Shown here: in pieces, positions 54,202 to 64,000 of the stretch
Position numbering within the stretch: position 1 is the stretch's first letter
Layout of the letters: the number at the start of each line of letters is the position of its first letter
Assembly (NCBI RefSeq): GCF_036898095.1
Contig: NC_090731.1
Span: 143,906,386 to 143,970,385, forward strand
Source: Palaemon carinicauda
Lineage: Eukaryota; Arthropoda; Malacostraca; Decapoda; Palaemonidae
Direction of reading: 5' to 3'
DNA length: 64,000 bases
Position numbers and translations under genes: made by a program
The notes under the pieces: model-generated
Databases searched by the model: none
The model's input: the letters and a program-made list of their open reading frames with translations, nothing else
What the model was told of the DNA's origin: nothing

Positions 54202-55636
54202 TCACTGACTGTACTGCAAGCACCAGGGTGTTATAGGTTTTATGGCCACGGTTTATAGAGTATGGTAAGATTTGAGGTAAAACCACCACCCGTAATTCAG
54301 ACATTCCTTTCGAAACAACTGTATGCATGGGCTATAAATAAAATAGAAAGCATACAAAACCAACTTGCATACATACCATCTTGCTGTCTGACAAATCTTT
54401 CGAGCAGAATGGGATTGAGGCAAGCAATCAACTCGACCTTATCCTAATTTGAGTTGAATTTGGAATGACAATAAAATTGGTATTCGACTCCTCGAGAGTC
54501 TGCAAGGCCACCTCGATCGCATTGAAATTCAATGGGGTCCGGTCAACATAAGGCCTGATTAAATAGGTAAAATTACCATATACCGAGTAACTGATCACTT
54601 TACTGCCCATCCGTACTATTTATTTTCTACAAAATGTTACGGGGCTTATGAAAAACCCCCATTTTTATAGCCTACTAACCTGATTGAATCATAATTTTGA
54701 TATCTGAGTAAAGGGTAGCGCAGTACAGCATATTGCGTGCGTTTTGTCATATCAGTAATCTATTTATTTTCATGACTTAACAAAGATTAATTGATATACA
54801 AAGGGATAATTTAAAAACCTTGATGTTAAAGTTGGTGTAACAAATTTCCATAAGTTTAGCTGTTTCTAGCTATAAAGTAACACAAGTAGGCCTACCTGTA
54901 CCGTAAGTTAATACACGGAGGAAGTTGATTCTTATATACACTTACACTGTTTAAACTGACAAATATTCTTAACAGGGGTCTTGAAAACCACAATTTCGAC
55001 TTTGTTTATTAAAGAAAAATTTGAACACTTATGATAATAGAGCATGAATCATTACCGTATTCACGACTTGAACGACAGACTTCTCCCTGTAAGTCTCTCT
55101 ATGAGGTCTAGTTTTCGTCTAAAATTTAGGACGGCCCATGGGAAATAGCCTGAAACCTACCAAATTAATCATAAATCTTAAAAAAGACTTTGGATAGGCC
55201 CCTGAGAAAGCAAAGACAGTAAGGGGCTGAGAGAGGTAAAGTGTAGAGGTGTATTGTATATGCCTGTTTGTCTAATACGAAAGACTTTCTGAGGATGAGT
55301 CTTCATTTACTTTTGTCTGATTTGCATCTGAAAAGTATCATACATTAGATCAAATCAGGCTGGTGGTATGGATGTTGACAAGATGATGCAACAAATGCTA
55401 TATGATTAGGTCTAGGATAACCTTTCATATGGTCAATAGAAAAGATTAGATGGCCTTCAAAACTAGTTATGATTATTGCATATTTTAGTCTTATCTCTTA
55501 TAATCTATTCACATATAGACAATACATGGCTATTTCTATCGATAATAACAGGATAGCACACAATTATATACTGTATACTTATTTATCATATAGTAGTGGA
55601 TATGAACTAGCAATTAGCAGGATGTGGCATGGACGT

Positions 55637-55686
<50 letters not shown>

Positions 55687-55687
55687 T
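55637..55687. repeat. (ATT)n microsatellite
   Basis: About 17 ATT units heading a dispersed-repeat copy. Confidence 0.97.
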
Positions 55688-55699
55688 TATTATTGTTGT

Positions 55700-55830
55700 T
55701 GTTTTTATTTAAGCCAACCTAGTTAAAAAAAAACAGGATGCTATAAGCCCACGGGCTCCAACAAGGATAAATAGCCCAGTGAGGAAAAAGTTTGAACTTT
55801 TGAAGTTCCACCGACTCAATTACTTTACAA

Positions 55831-55864
<34 letters not shown>

Positions 55865-56075
55865 TGCTAAGCTACAACCCTAGCTGGAAAAGCAAAATGC
55901 TATAAGCCCAGGGGCCCCAACAGGGAAAATAGCCCAGTAAGGAAAGGAAAAAAGGAAAAATAAAATATTTTAAGAAGAGTAACATTAAAATAAATATTTC
56001 CTATATAAACTATGAAAACTTTAACAAAACAAGAGGAAGAGAAATTAAATAGAATAGTGTGCCTGATTGTACCTT
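55700..56075 (+). repeat. Two adjacent dispersed-repeat copies (ATT-tailed family)
   Basis: A short copy (55,700-55,825; 'ACAGGATGCTATAAGCCCAC', 'TAGCCCAGTGAGGAAAAAG') is followed by an ATT tract (55,830-55,865) and a longer copy starting 'GCTAAGCTACAACCCTAGCT', then 'GGAAAAGCAAAATGCTATAA' and on to 'GAATAGTGTGCCTGATTGTA'. Confidence 0.85.
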
Positions 56076-56311
56076 AGCTACTTATCCTTTGTTTATAAAG
56101 GTTGCTCACCCCTGCTTCAAGGACTTTAATCATCATCGAATGTCACTGCGCAAATTTACTCAACGAAGTTGAGCTCTCATAGATACTGTATAGCTTTTTG
56201 CTGCTGTTTGAAGTTGAAACTGCTCAAAGTGTATTTTATGAGTTCTGCTTCTTAGTTCTATTATTTTCACTGAATTATAAAGATCGAATTAACAATGTTT
56301 ATAAAAATTTA

Positions 56312-57214
<903 letters not shown>

Positions 57215-57350
57215 AAATCCACATTGTTGAAACACTTAAAGTAAGAAAGTATTCAGCTTATTCTTGAAAGCGTTAATGTCTTCAATTTTTCGTTTGTCTA
57301 GTGGGAACTTGTTATTTAGGCTTGTGGCTGTATATTAAAAAAAAAAAAAA
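57215..57350 (-). mobile_element. LINE RT terminal fragment with adjoining A-run
   Basis: The minus frame reads 'ATSLNNKFPLDKRKIEDINA' then 'FKNKLNTFLL', the usual NxLPxxxR...INxFKxxLxxF end of non-LTR RTs. A 16-nt A-run (57,337-57,352) lies on its 5' side. Confidence 0.6.
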
Positions 57351-57785
57351 AAGAACAGACTGTAACTTTTCTCATGTGATATGCACTGCATGTGCATTAA
57401 ATACACTAATGGGATAAGAAATTATGAAAGTAGTAATTGAAGTTTATTCATGTAATTATTGAGTAATGTGGTGGGATTTTTAATATTTGAAGCCCTAAGC
57501 ACAAGCACTTGAGAGGAAAAAGTAGGCTACACTGGTAAATCAAATAAATCACAAATATAAATGAAAAACCCAAACTAATATTATGATAACTGATGTTTGT
57601 AAAGAAAATAGTTAAGAAATTTAATAGTCATGAACGATAATTATATCAACCGAACTGAAACATTTAGGTAAATCTGAGTACTAAATAAATGGAGGAGGAT
57701 CTATGAGTATACGGGAAGCTGAATGGTATACCAACGAACTGTTTGCTGAAACTCAGTTGTTACTTCTCATTCAAAATCCAAAACA

Positions 57786-57794
57786 TTTTGGCGG
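57786..57794 (+). promoter_or_regulatory. E2F-like site upstream of gamma-tubulin
   Basis: TTTTGGCGG, one base from the E2F consensus TTTSSCGC, 78 bp before the ATG. It would suit a cell-cycle gene. No TATA box is seen. Inference from motif only. Confidence 0.4.
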
Positions 57795-57871
57795 AGTTCG
57801 ACTTTCGAGGTGTGTCAGCTGAGAGAAGCATATTAGTAAACAAAAACAAGACCCCAAACAGACAATAAGTC

Positions 57872-57920
57872 ATGCCTTGTGAAGTAATTACCCTCCAGCT
57901 GGGCCAGTGTGGAAATCAGA
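57872..57920 (+). CDS. TUBG1: Gamma-tubulin, first coding exon
   Basis: Starts ATG and encodes MPCEVITLQLGQCGNQ, then one base (A) before 'GTGAGT', giving phase 1 and an Ile codon with the next exon. The N-terminus MPxExITLQLGQCGNQI is diagnostic of gamma-tubulin (human MPREIITLQLGQCGNQIG); alpha- and beta-tubulins start MREC../MREI.. with different next residues. GQCGNQ is the first part of the GTP-binding pocket. The protein nucleates microtubules in the gamma-tubulin ring complex at centrosomes. Later exons were not found before 64,000. The intron contains a DIRS1-like element and other repeats. Confidence 0.93.
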
Positions 57921-58420
57921 GTGAGTAGTGATTTGAGTCATTGTCTTAGTTTAAATGTAGTTATGCTAAATAATATGGCCCTAGGAGGATTTAGTATATG
58001 GTGTTCAAAATACTGTATTTGAAAATTCCATTCGTTTATGCCAGTTCAGTACTAACTTTGTGACCAATGTTGTACTATAAAAACGATGGTGGAATTATAT
58101 AATATTAAAGTTAACGTGCCTATGTAATTTATGCCCAACATCATATATAAACTGGATGTGTATGAGAGGTCGTATATGTGCTGTGCTATTCGTTCATATG
58201 TTTATGCATAACAATATAACCCCCCCCCCCAAAGCCTGTCAACTCCTTTACGGAGAAAGGTAACCCCAAAGAAATTTTATGGGCAACAATAGGCTGATAA
58301 TCTCTGATCAGAATTACATCCTCAAGAGAGTATGGGAGACCTAACAGGATACCTCCGATAAAAGAACCGAAGCCTTTGTATATCAGCGACCAGTTCCCTC
58401 AGCGAGCTTAAAATATGAGC
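57921..58420 (+). other. Gamma-tubulin intron 1, first part
   Basis: C10 run at about 58,220. No exon encoding the expected IGFEFW continuation seen. Confidence 0.5.
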
Positions 58421-58625
58421 ACCAACTAAACTAAACTTTCCCTCCCCCTAACCTATCCTACAAGCTGTGTCCTTACATACTTACCTAACGGGGTGGCTAA
58501 CGCCCCCCTGCGACCCCCCTTACACTGCTGTATTCATAGTCAGCCGTCATCGTACATAAAAGTGGCTGCTATTGTTCATACACCCCAAATAACCTAACTA
58601 TTTTACCACCCTCTATATCTGATAT
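58420..58625. repeat. Possible dispersed repeat, class unknown
   Basis: C-rich block 'CTAACCTATCCTACAAGCTG', 'GGGTGGCTAACGCCCCCCTG', 'CATAGTCAGCCGTCATCG'. Sharply different composition from its flanks; familiar in style from decapod repeats, but no second copy here. Confidence 0.35.
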
Positions 58626-59600
58626 ATCTGACAGAAAAAATTAATTTTTTATTTTTATTCTGATACTAAGGTATATATTTTCAGTTCCACCTTGCACTAA
58701 TATGTCTAGGTATTTTTCTTTACATGATCTTGCTTTTGCCAATTAGCGAATCCTTTGTATAATGATGGACAGGACCTCGCAGGTTTCAGAGAACACCCTC
58801 CAACCTAACCTGCAAGAAATGTTGGGTAAAGTCTTACTGTATTACAGGTTATCAGGGTTCCCCCATTATTGGTGGATATAAATATATATATATATATATT
58901 TCTGAAACTATTCATTTGCAACAGGAACGAGTGTCATTTTCGAAGAGAACAGACCTTTTTCTATAGGAATAAGTAGTTTTTTCCCTAGGTTACATTACCC
59001 TGTAATACAGTACAATAATACCACCTACTGGCCAACCGAGTAGGCCCCTCATAGACTGCTCTATTCTTAGCAATAGAATTGAAAATAATGGAGATCAAGT
59101 TAGGTAGGGTTAGCTTAGGGTAATACTAAACATGTCTAATTAATTTCACTGAAATTTGAATATCTCGTTGATACTGATTTCCTCTACAACTTGAATATAT
59201 GATAGACGTCTGTTTTCATAGGAAACAGTATTACTAATATTTGGCTCCATTATTGAAGAAAGATTTAGTTGGCAATATTTATTTTTGTGACAACAGACCT
59301 TGTCCTGGAAAAGTTACATGGAGGAAAATCTTCTGGGTAGAGCACAATTGTGTTAATAAAAATAACAAAGTAATTTGATCTTACACAAACTTTTCGTTCT
59401 TTATTATGGATTTATGTTTCAGTGCGAGCTGGAATTTAGCTGTAAACTTTTGCACGAGGTGTCAACAACCCTCCACTAGTTAGCAGGGATCATAGGGAAT
59501 TGACCAACTCACCCAATGAGATCCAGCCCTTTTTTTTAATTCGGTGGAGTGAACACTTATCCTTCCGCTCTTCTGTTAACCCCTTTAACTAGCCGTAAAA
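58626..59600. other. Gamma-tubulin intron 1, AT-rich
   Basis: A short TA run at 58,884-58,899. No exon recognised. Confidence 0.45.
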
Positions 59601-60211
59601 CTTATTAAATTTTCCTTTCACTTTCGGGTGTGCATGCAGTTGTGATCATGCGGGTTTGCCCTAGCATGTCGGTCATGGAAACTGAGCTTCACTGGCTTTG
59701 CCCTGTGTGCAGATGGCACTTTTGAAATTAGGCTTCTCCATTCGGCAAGTGCCTCGAGTGGCCATCCTCCCAGTGGAAGTGGTGCGGTAGGTGAAGGAAG
59801 TAGAAACCTGAAAGGGATTCTTCTCATTAGGAGTCGCCCTCGAGGTTGAAGAAGTCCAAACTTCTTTCTCCTGTACCTCGTACTCTCCTCTACTGCTCAT
59901 TCTTGTTTGGCTTCCTCCTGAGGCACGTTGCTTCTCATTTGACTTCCTCGAGAGGGCCATCGTGTAAGAGTAATTACTATTTGTTCCAACACGGAAACTT
60001 ACCTCAAACTACTTTGTTAGGAGTACCTGGAATCTCCTCTCATCCGACCAGAGTTTTGTGTAGTTTACCCTACTTCCGTTTTCTGTGAGGGCTAACCTCA
60101 GGCGGAAGGATACGTGCCCTGAGTCTAGGCCCGTGTCAGGGAGTGTGCTAGCTTGGGCCTAGGGCTGGGAAGTCATGTGGTGCGTTTCTGTCTAAGCCGG
60201 AGGTAGACCCT

Positions 60212-60922
60212 CATTCCTTGTGCTCGTCGTGCAGGGGCAGAGTGTGTTCCCCGTCGGACACGTGTCCGGAGTGCTTTTCGTGGAGTGAGGTGCAGTAGGT
60301 ACGCTTCGGTACCAAGAAGAAGAAGTCTTCCAAGAGGTCGCCCAAGAAGGCTAGCACCTCTTCGCCCTTAACATCTCCAGGAGGAACGTCAGATAGAGCT
60401 TCGCTTCCACCTTCCCCTACCCAGAGTAGGGGACGAGGTAAGTCCGTTGCGGGGAAGAAGCCAGAGACTCTTCCCCAGGAGTCTGTTCTTCATGATAGTG
60501 GGGTAGCAGCTTCTTTCCAGGCAAGTGGGGGGCCTGAAGGTGAGGTTAGTGGGGGTCCTAGAGACGATGCCCTGGTGCTCGCGGGTCACGTCTCGTCTGA
60601 TGATCCCATGTGGAGTAAGAATGTCCCTGTCTCTTCGCCCGCATCATGGTCATGTTTTTCAGGTACCTCTGCAGCTGAAGGCACCCCAGAGAAGGAAGAC
60701 TCACCGTCGGCGGATCCCCTCGAATGGGTGCCTCCGAGGACGCCCTGTAGGTCCCCGTTGAGGTTGGAGGAAGGCCTCGGATCCTGGTTCCCTAGCGTAG
60801 AACGCCCACGCTCTCCCCCAGCTCCACCTTCGTCAGTACTGGATGTGTTCCTGCAGCCTACGCCCTCCGTAGCCCAGCAAGTCGTTCAGGTGACCACTCT
60901 CCATGCCCCTGCCCCCTTGTAG
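60212..60922 (+). pseudogene. DIRS1-like gag, N-terminal part, broken
   Basis: The frame contains a Cys cluster 'CSSCRGRVCSPSDTCPECFS' (CxxC..C..CxxC, possibly metal-binding), a TAG at 60,296-60,298, a Lys-rich stretch (TKKKKSSKRSPKK), then Ser/Pro-rich sequence to a TAG at 60,920-60,922. The protein then continues in another frame, so a frameshift lies near 60,915. Confidence 0.7.
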
Positions 60923-62414
60923 GAAATTCAGGAGGAGCAGATCACCAGGGGAAGATTGGGTCGTCATCCCCCGCAGTAAGCTCGTGGACTTTACTTCGGT
61001 CCCGAGCACTTTGGGTTGGCGTCTCAGAAACAAGTCTCCAGGAAGGTTCTCCGCCAGCCACAAGCTAGAACCTCGTTGGGACTCGGCCCCGCGGACTTCA
61101 TCCGACAGGCGTAAGACCGCGAAGGTGTCGACTCAATCCGCCCAGCGGAGAGAGTCGCCTCTTCGGACGGGCAGCCGCATCGCGTCCTCGAAAGTAGCAC
61201 CGAGGACCCTAGACAAGGAGAGACGGCTTCCTCCGTCGGGCAAGCCCACGGAAGCCTCGTCCTCCACGACGAAGGACAGACAGAGGACGGAGGCCCTCGC
61301 CGCCACGGCAATGCCCGTCCTGCGTCCAGAGCCTTGCGCGGCGGCATCCGCCAGAAGAATTCCTCCTAGAGAAGCAGGCCGCCAGACGGAGGACGTCGAC
61401 GACAACGCGGAGAGTGCGCCAGCGGAGGACTCGGCCTCCAGGAGGGTGATAGGCCTCATTAGGAAGCACCACCGTATAGAGGAACCTGAACCCTCCGACG
61501 AGGACGCCTGGCACTCTAGCCTCAATAGGCTAATGGGGGCCCCCGTCCAGCAAAGGCCTTCGTTGGCTCTTCCAGTGGCCAGGGACATGAGGCTCGGTAG
61601 AGCTCATGTCAACAAGATTGTGGCTGGTAATGCAGAGGCCCCCAAATCTCAGAGCTCCTCGAAGTTACTCCAGGGACTGAGGTCCCAGAGTAAATTCTAT
61701 CTACCAGAAGGACAGCGCCCAGGGGCCTGCAAGATGGAGGCCTCCCTCCTAGTTTTAGGCCAAGGGGCCCCGGAAGACAGAGCCTCATCAGCCCCAATCT
61801 GTTTCTCCCAGTCAGAGGCGACGATGATGGAGGAGATGGCGAAAGACCTAGCCAACGTCGCCTCTTGGCTAGACTGGTGGGCTTCCACTCTTGTAGGTAT
61901 GCAATCCTCTTGCGACCTCTCAGTTCCGGGGAATCAGGCTCTCCTGAAGGAGCTGATTATCTCGGGAGGTAGGGCACTGAAGTTCTTGGCATACCAGTCC
62001 CTAGCCCAATCAGCCAACTGGGTGCTTCGGAGGAGAGAAACGGTCCTGAGCAAGCTGTCTAGACGGATACCGGACAGAGAAGCGAGGGCCCTCAGGAGCC
62101 TGCCCTTGTGGGAAGACGTCCTCTTTCCCCTGAAGGAAGCAGAGGAAATCATGGAGAAGGTCCAGAAGCGGGAGGATGTGAGTGTTCCCAGACCCCAAGT
62201 ACTGCGGAGACCCACCCACAGGAGGTCTGCGTCCGATGGGCCTAATACTCCTCGAGCCTCGCCTAGCCAGCCCAGGAGAGACGCCCCAACAGCTCCTTGG
62301 TCGCAGCTGTTGCAGCCCTCCCGTAAGGGAGCAGTTTCAGCTCCAGCCTCCTTTAGGACTTCCTACTCGGCCTCCAGGAGGGGGCGTACAGGTCGTTCCT
62401 CTAGAAGGAGATAG
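60903..62414 (+). pseudogene. DIRS1-like gag, main part
   Basis: 503-codon open frame, Arg/Ser-rich in its first half ('RSRSPGEDWVVIPRSK'), with a mid-region of structured look ('FYLPEGQRPGACKMEASLLV', 'MMEEMAKDLANVASWLDWWA') and an Arg-rich end. Its stop (62,412-62,414) overlaps the RT frame, which reads through 62,401 in the +1 frame, as in DIRS1 elements. The first Met is probably not the true start. Antisense frames here are shadows. Confidence 0.75.
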
Positions 62415-63314
62415 GGAGAGAGGCCCCCTACTCCTGCCCAAGCCTCAGGTGGGGGGATGCCTCAGACATTTTTGGCAAACATGGAAAAACCACGGAGCAG
62501 ACCCGTGGACAGTAACAGTGTTAAAGGAAGGGTACAGGCTACCGTTTCTGGCAGAACCTCCGCCCCTGATTCCAGCCAGTCGGGCGGAGTGGTTGGCGCC
62601 CAAGGACCCTTTGAAGAGGACAGCCTTGCAGGAGGAAGTCTCCACGATGTTGGCGAAGGGAGCAATGGAAACGGTACAGGAGCCGGGCCCGGGCTTCTAC
62701 AGTCGGCTCTTCCTGGTGGAGAAGGCAACGGGAGGGTGGAGACCGGTCATAGACCTCTTGGCCCTCAACAAGTTTGTGTGCAAGACCAACTTCAAGATGG
62801 ACACCCCGAAGTCGGGCCTGGAGTCCTTTAGGGAAGGGGACTTCATGATGTCCATAGACCTCAAGGACGTTTATTTTCAAAATCTAGTTCACCCCTCCAG
62901 CAGGAAGTATCTTTGAGTGAAATGGGGTGCCCAGACATTGCAGTTCAAGTCCCTCTGCTTCGGACTGTCCACAGCGCCTCAGGTCTTTACGAGGGTCTTC
63001 GCAACAGTCTCAGTGTGGGCTCACGAACGGGGCATCCGCCTGATTCGTTACCTAGACGACTGGTTGCTCCTTTCATCCTCAGAGAAGTTTTGAGGGAACA
63101 AGGCGCGAAGCTACTGCAGTTCTGCAAGATTCTGGGCATCACCATCAACCTGGAGAAGTCACATCTGTCACCCTCCACCAGGATGACCTACCTAGGGATG
63201 GTCCTAGACTCCCGGCTAGTGACAGCCTTTCCGTCGGAAGAGAGGCTGAACAACTTGGACCAGATCCTTCGCCCCTTCTTGTCGGGACTACCCAGGAGAG
63301 CAAAGGACTGGTAG
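62400..63314 (+). pseudogene. DIRS1-like reverse transcriptase, interrupted
   Basis: Motifs in order: 'GPGFYSRLFLVEKATGGWRP', 'SIDLKDVYFQ' (motif A), an in-frame TGA at 62,914-62,916 where the family usually has Arg (YLRxKWG, so CGA to TGA), 'SLCFGLSTAPQVFTRVF' (motif B), 'RLIRYLDDWLLLSSS' (motif C with both catalytic Asp), a frameshift near 63,080, then 'GITINLEKSHLSPSTRMTYL' (motif D/E), and a TAG at 63,312-63,314. Confidence 0.9.
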
Positions 63315-64000
63315 CAGTTAATAGGTCACCTCGTATCATTGGAGAAACTGGTTCTCCAAGGGAGGCTCAAATTCAGGAACATACAATGGAATCTGAAGGG
63401 ACTCTGGAACCAGGTAGATTCCCCCCACAAGGTGGTTCCCGTGCTCCCGGAAACGAAAGAAGCCCTGGAACGGTGGCAAGACCAGACGAACACCCTCAAT
63501 GGGATGCCCTTCGCAGCCGAGCCCCCCGAGAGGCTTCTCTTCACAGACGCTTCCAAGGAGGGATGGGGTGCCCGCCCATCTTCTCGGAAGGTCAGCAAGA
63601 GGCAGTTGGACGGAGGAAGAAAAGGCACAACACACAAACATCCTAGAGATGAGGGCGGTTCGAAGGGCGTGCCTACAGTTCGTCAGCCTACTACGGGGAA
63701 ACACTGTGGCACTGATGTGCGACAATGCCACGGTAGTAGCATACAAAAAGAAGCAGGGAGGACTGAAATCGAGGGAGCTGTGTGATCTCACGTTAGAACT
63801 CCTGGATTGGGCCGAGTCAGCAGATCACGATCGCAGCAAGGTTCATTCCAGGGAAAAGAAACGTCCTGGCTGACGGACTCAGCAGGATGGGTCAAGTGGT
63901 AGGAACCGAGTGGTCCCTGCACCCAGAGGTAGCCAAGCTCATCATCCAGAAATGGGGTTTGCCAGTGATGGATCTCTTTGCGACAAGGCTGAATGCACAA
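63315..64000 (+). pseudogene. DIRS1-like RNase H domain, frameshifted, cut by window end
   Basis: Connection region, then RNase H: 'LLFTDASKEGWGA' (first Asp), frameshift near 63,570, 'NILEMRAVRRACLQF' (Glu), 'ALMCDNATVVAYKKKQGG' (Asp), frameshift near 63,825, 'NVLADGLSRMGQVVG' (last Asp), 'LPVMDLFATRLNAQ'. All four acidic residues are present but in three frames. Confidence 0.88.

Larger units (their letters stand above)
53100..55290. repeat. Segmental duplication, copy 2 (with later insertions)
   Basis: Offset from copy 1 grows from about 3.10 to 3.42 kb because of an insertion of about 440 bp (53,765-54,205: dispersed-repeat fragment, SINE, AAT tract) absent from copy 1 between 'CCTCGACTATAC' and 'GCAAGCACCAGG'. 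The insertions are therefore younger than the duplication. Confidence 0.9.
59600..64000 (+). mobile_element. DIRS1-like (tyrosine-recombinase) retrotransposon, 5' part, decayed
   Basis: GC-rich block with a gag-like region (60.2-62.4 kb) overlapping an RT/RNase H region (62.4-64.0 kb). The RT has the YLDDWLL box and 'FGLSTAPQVFTRVF', and the RNase H has 'LFTDASKEGWGA' and 'MCDNATVVAY', the DIRS1 style and order rather than that of Gypsy or LINE elements. No LTR or protease is seen. The tyrosine recombinase expected downstream lies beyond the window. The left boundary is unclear (59.5-60.0 kb). Stops and frameshifts in every domain show it is not active. Confidence 0.88.

Noticed and set aside
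50000..55290. LTR pair of a retrotransposon
   Set aside because: The 1.2-kb spacer has no gag/pol sequence and the copies are far too diverged and indel-rich for LTRs of a recognisable insertion.
59600..64000. Endogenous virus (nimavirus- or retrovirus-like) insertion
   Set aside because: RT and RNase H motifs and the gag/RT overlap fit a DIRS1-like retrotransposon; no envelope, capsid or large-DNA-virus genes are seen.

Overview
This window is eukaryotic. It has short exons with GT/AG introns, very long dinucleotide and trinucleotide repeats, and degenerate copies of LINE, SINE, DIRS1-like and MITE-like elements. The mix (tRNA-headed SINEs, a dispersed repeat with an ATT/AAT tail, LINE tails, a DIRS1-like element of the kind known from Decapoda) suggests a decapod crustacean, perhaps a caridean shrimp. 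The species cannot be fixed from sequence alone. Nothing bacterial or phage-like is present.

Three host genes are supported. (1) A plus-strand Na+/sugar symporter of the SLC5/SGLT family has 13 exons between 14,991 and 34,300. The splice phases join without a break into 651 codons ending in TAA; the N-terminal exon(s) with TM1 were not found. The residues that contact sugar in human SGLT1 are all kept. (2) A minus-strand gene converges on it tail to tail. Its last exon (36,368-38,377) encodes about 669 acidic, Gln/Glu-rich residues with internal repeats, preceded by small hydrophobic exons at 39,408-39,473, 39,777-39,838 and 46,095-46,184. I do not recognise the family. (3) The first coding exon of gamma-tubulin lies at 57,872-57,920 on the plus strand, with a TTTTGGCGG (E2F-like) site upstream. 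The rest of the gene lies beyond the window.

Layout: 1-14,990 is repeat territory, with a CR1/L2-like LINE end, a 37-bp minisatellite (2.8-3.6 kb), a 3.85-kb satellite (6.84-10.69 kb) that appears to have grown from the end of a dispersed element, SINE copies and a 290-bp foldback element. 14,991-34,300 is the SGLT gene; its introns hold LINE, MITE-like and other dispersed repeats, including one LINE copy with a clear 15-bp target-site duplication. 34,300-46,200 holds the convergent acidic-protein gene. Its large intron contains dispersed repeats, a GC-rich 'hairpin island' (about 41.87-43.80 kb) and a LINE open reading frame. 46,200-57,800 is intergenic, with a diverged tandem segmental duplication (50.0-51.9 and 53.1-55.3 kb). 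57,872-64,000 is gamma-tubulin exon 1 plus an intron invaded by a decayed DIRS1-like retrotransposon, cut by the window end.

The most unusual signal is the hairpin island. It is a dense series of short perfect stems, many closed by the same CGAA loop (UUCG on the minus strand), with stem sequences that differ from one another but keep pairing. I could not assign it to any known element.
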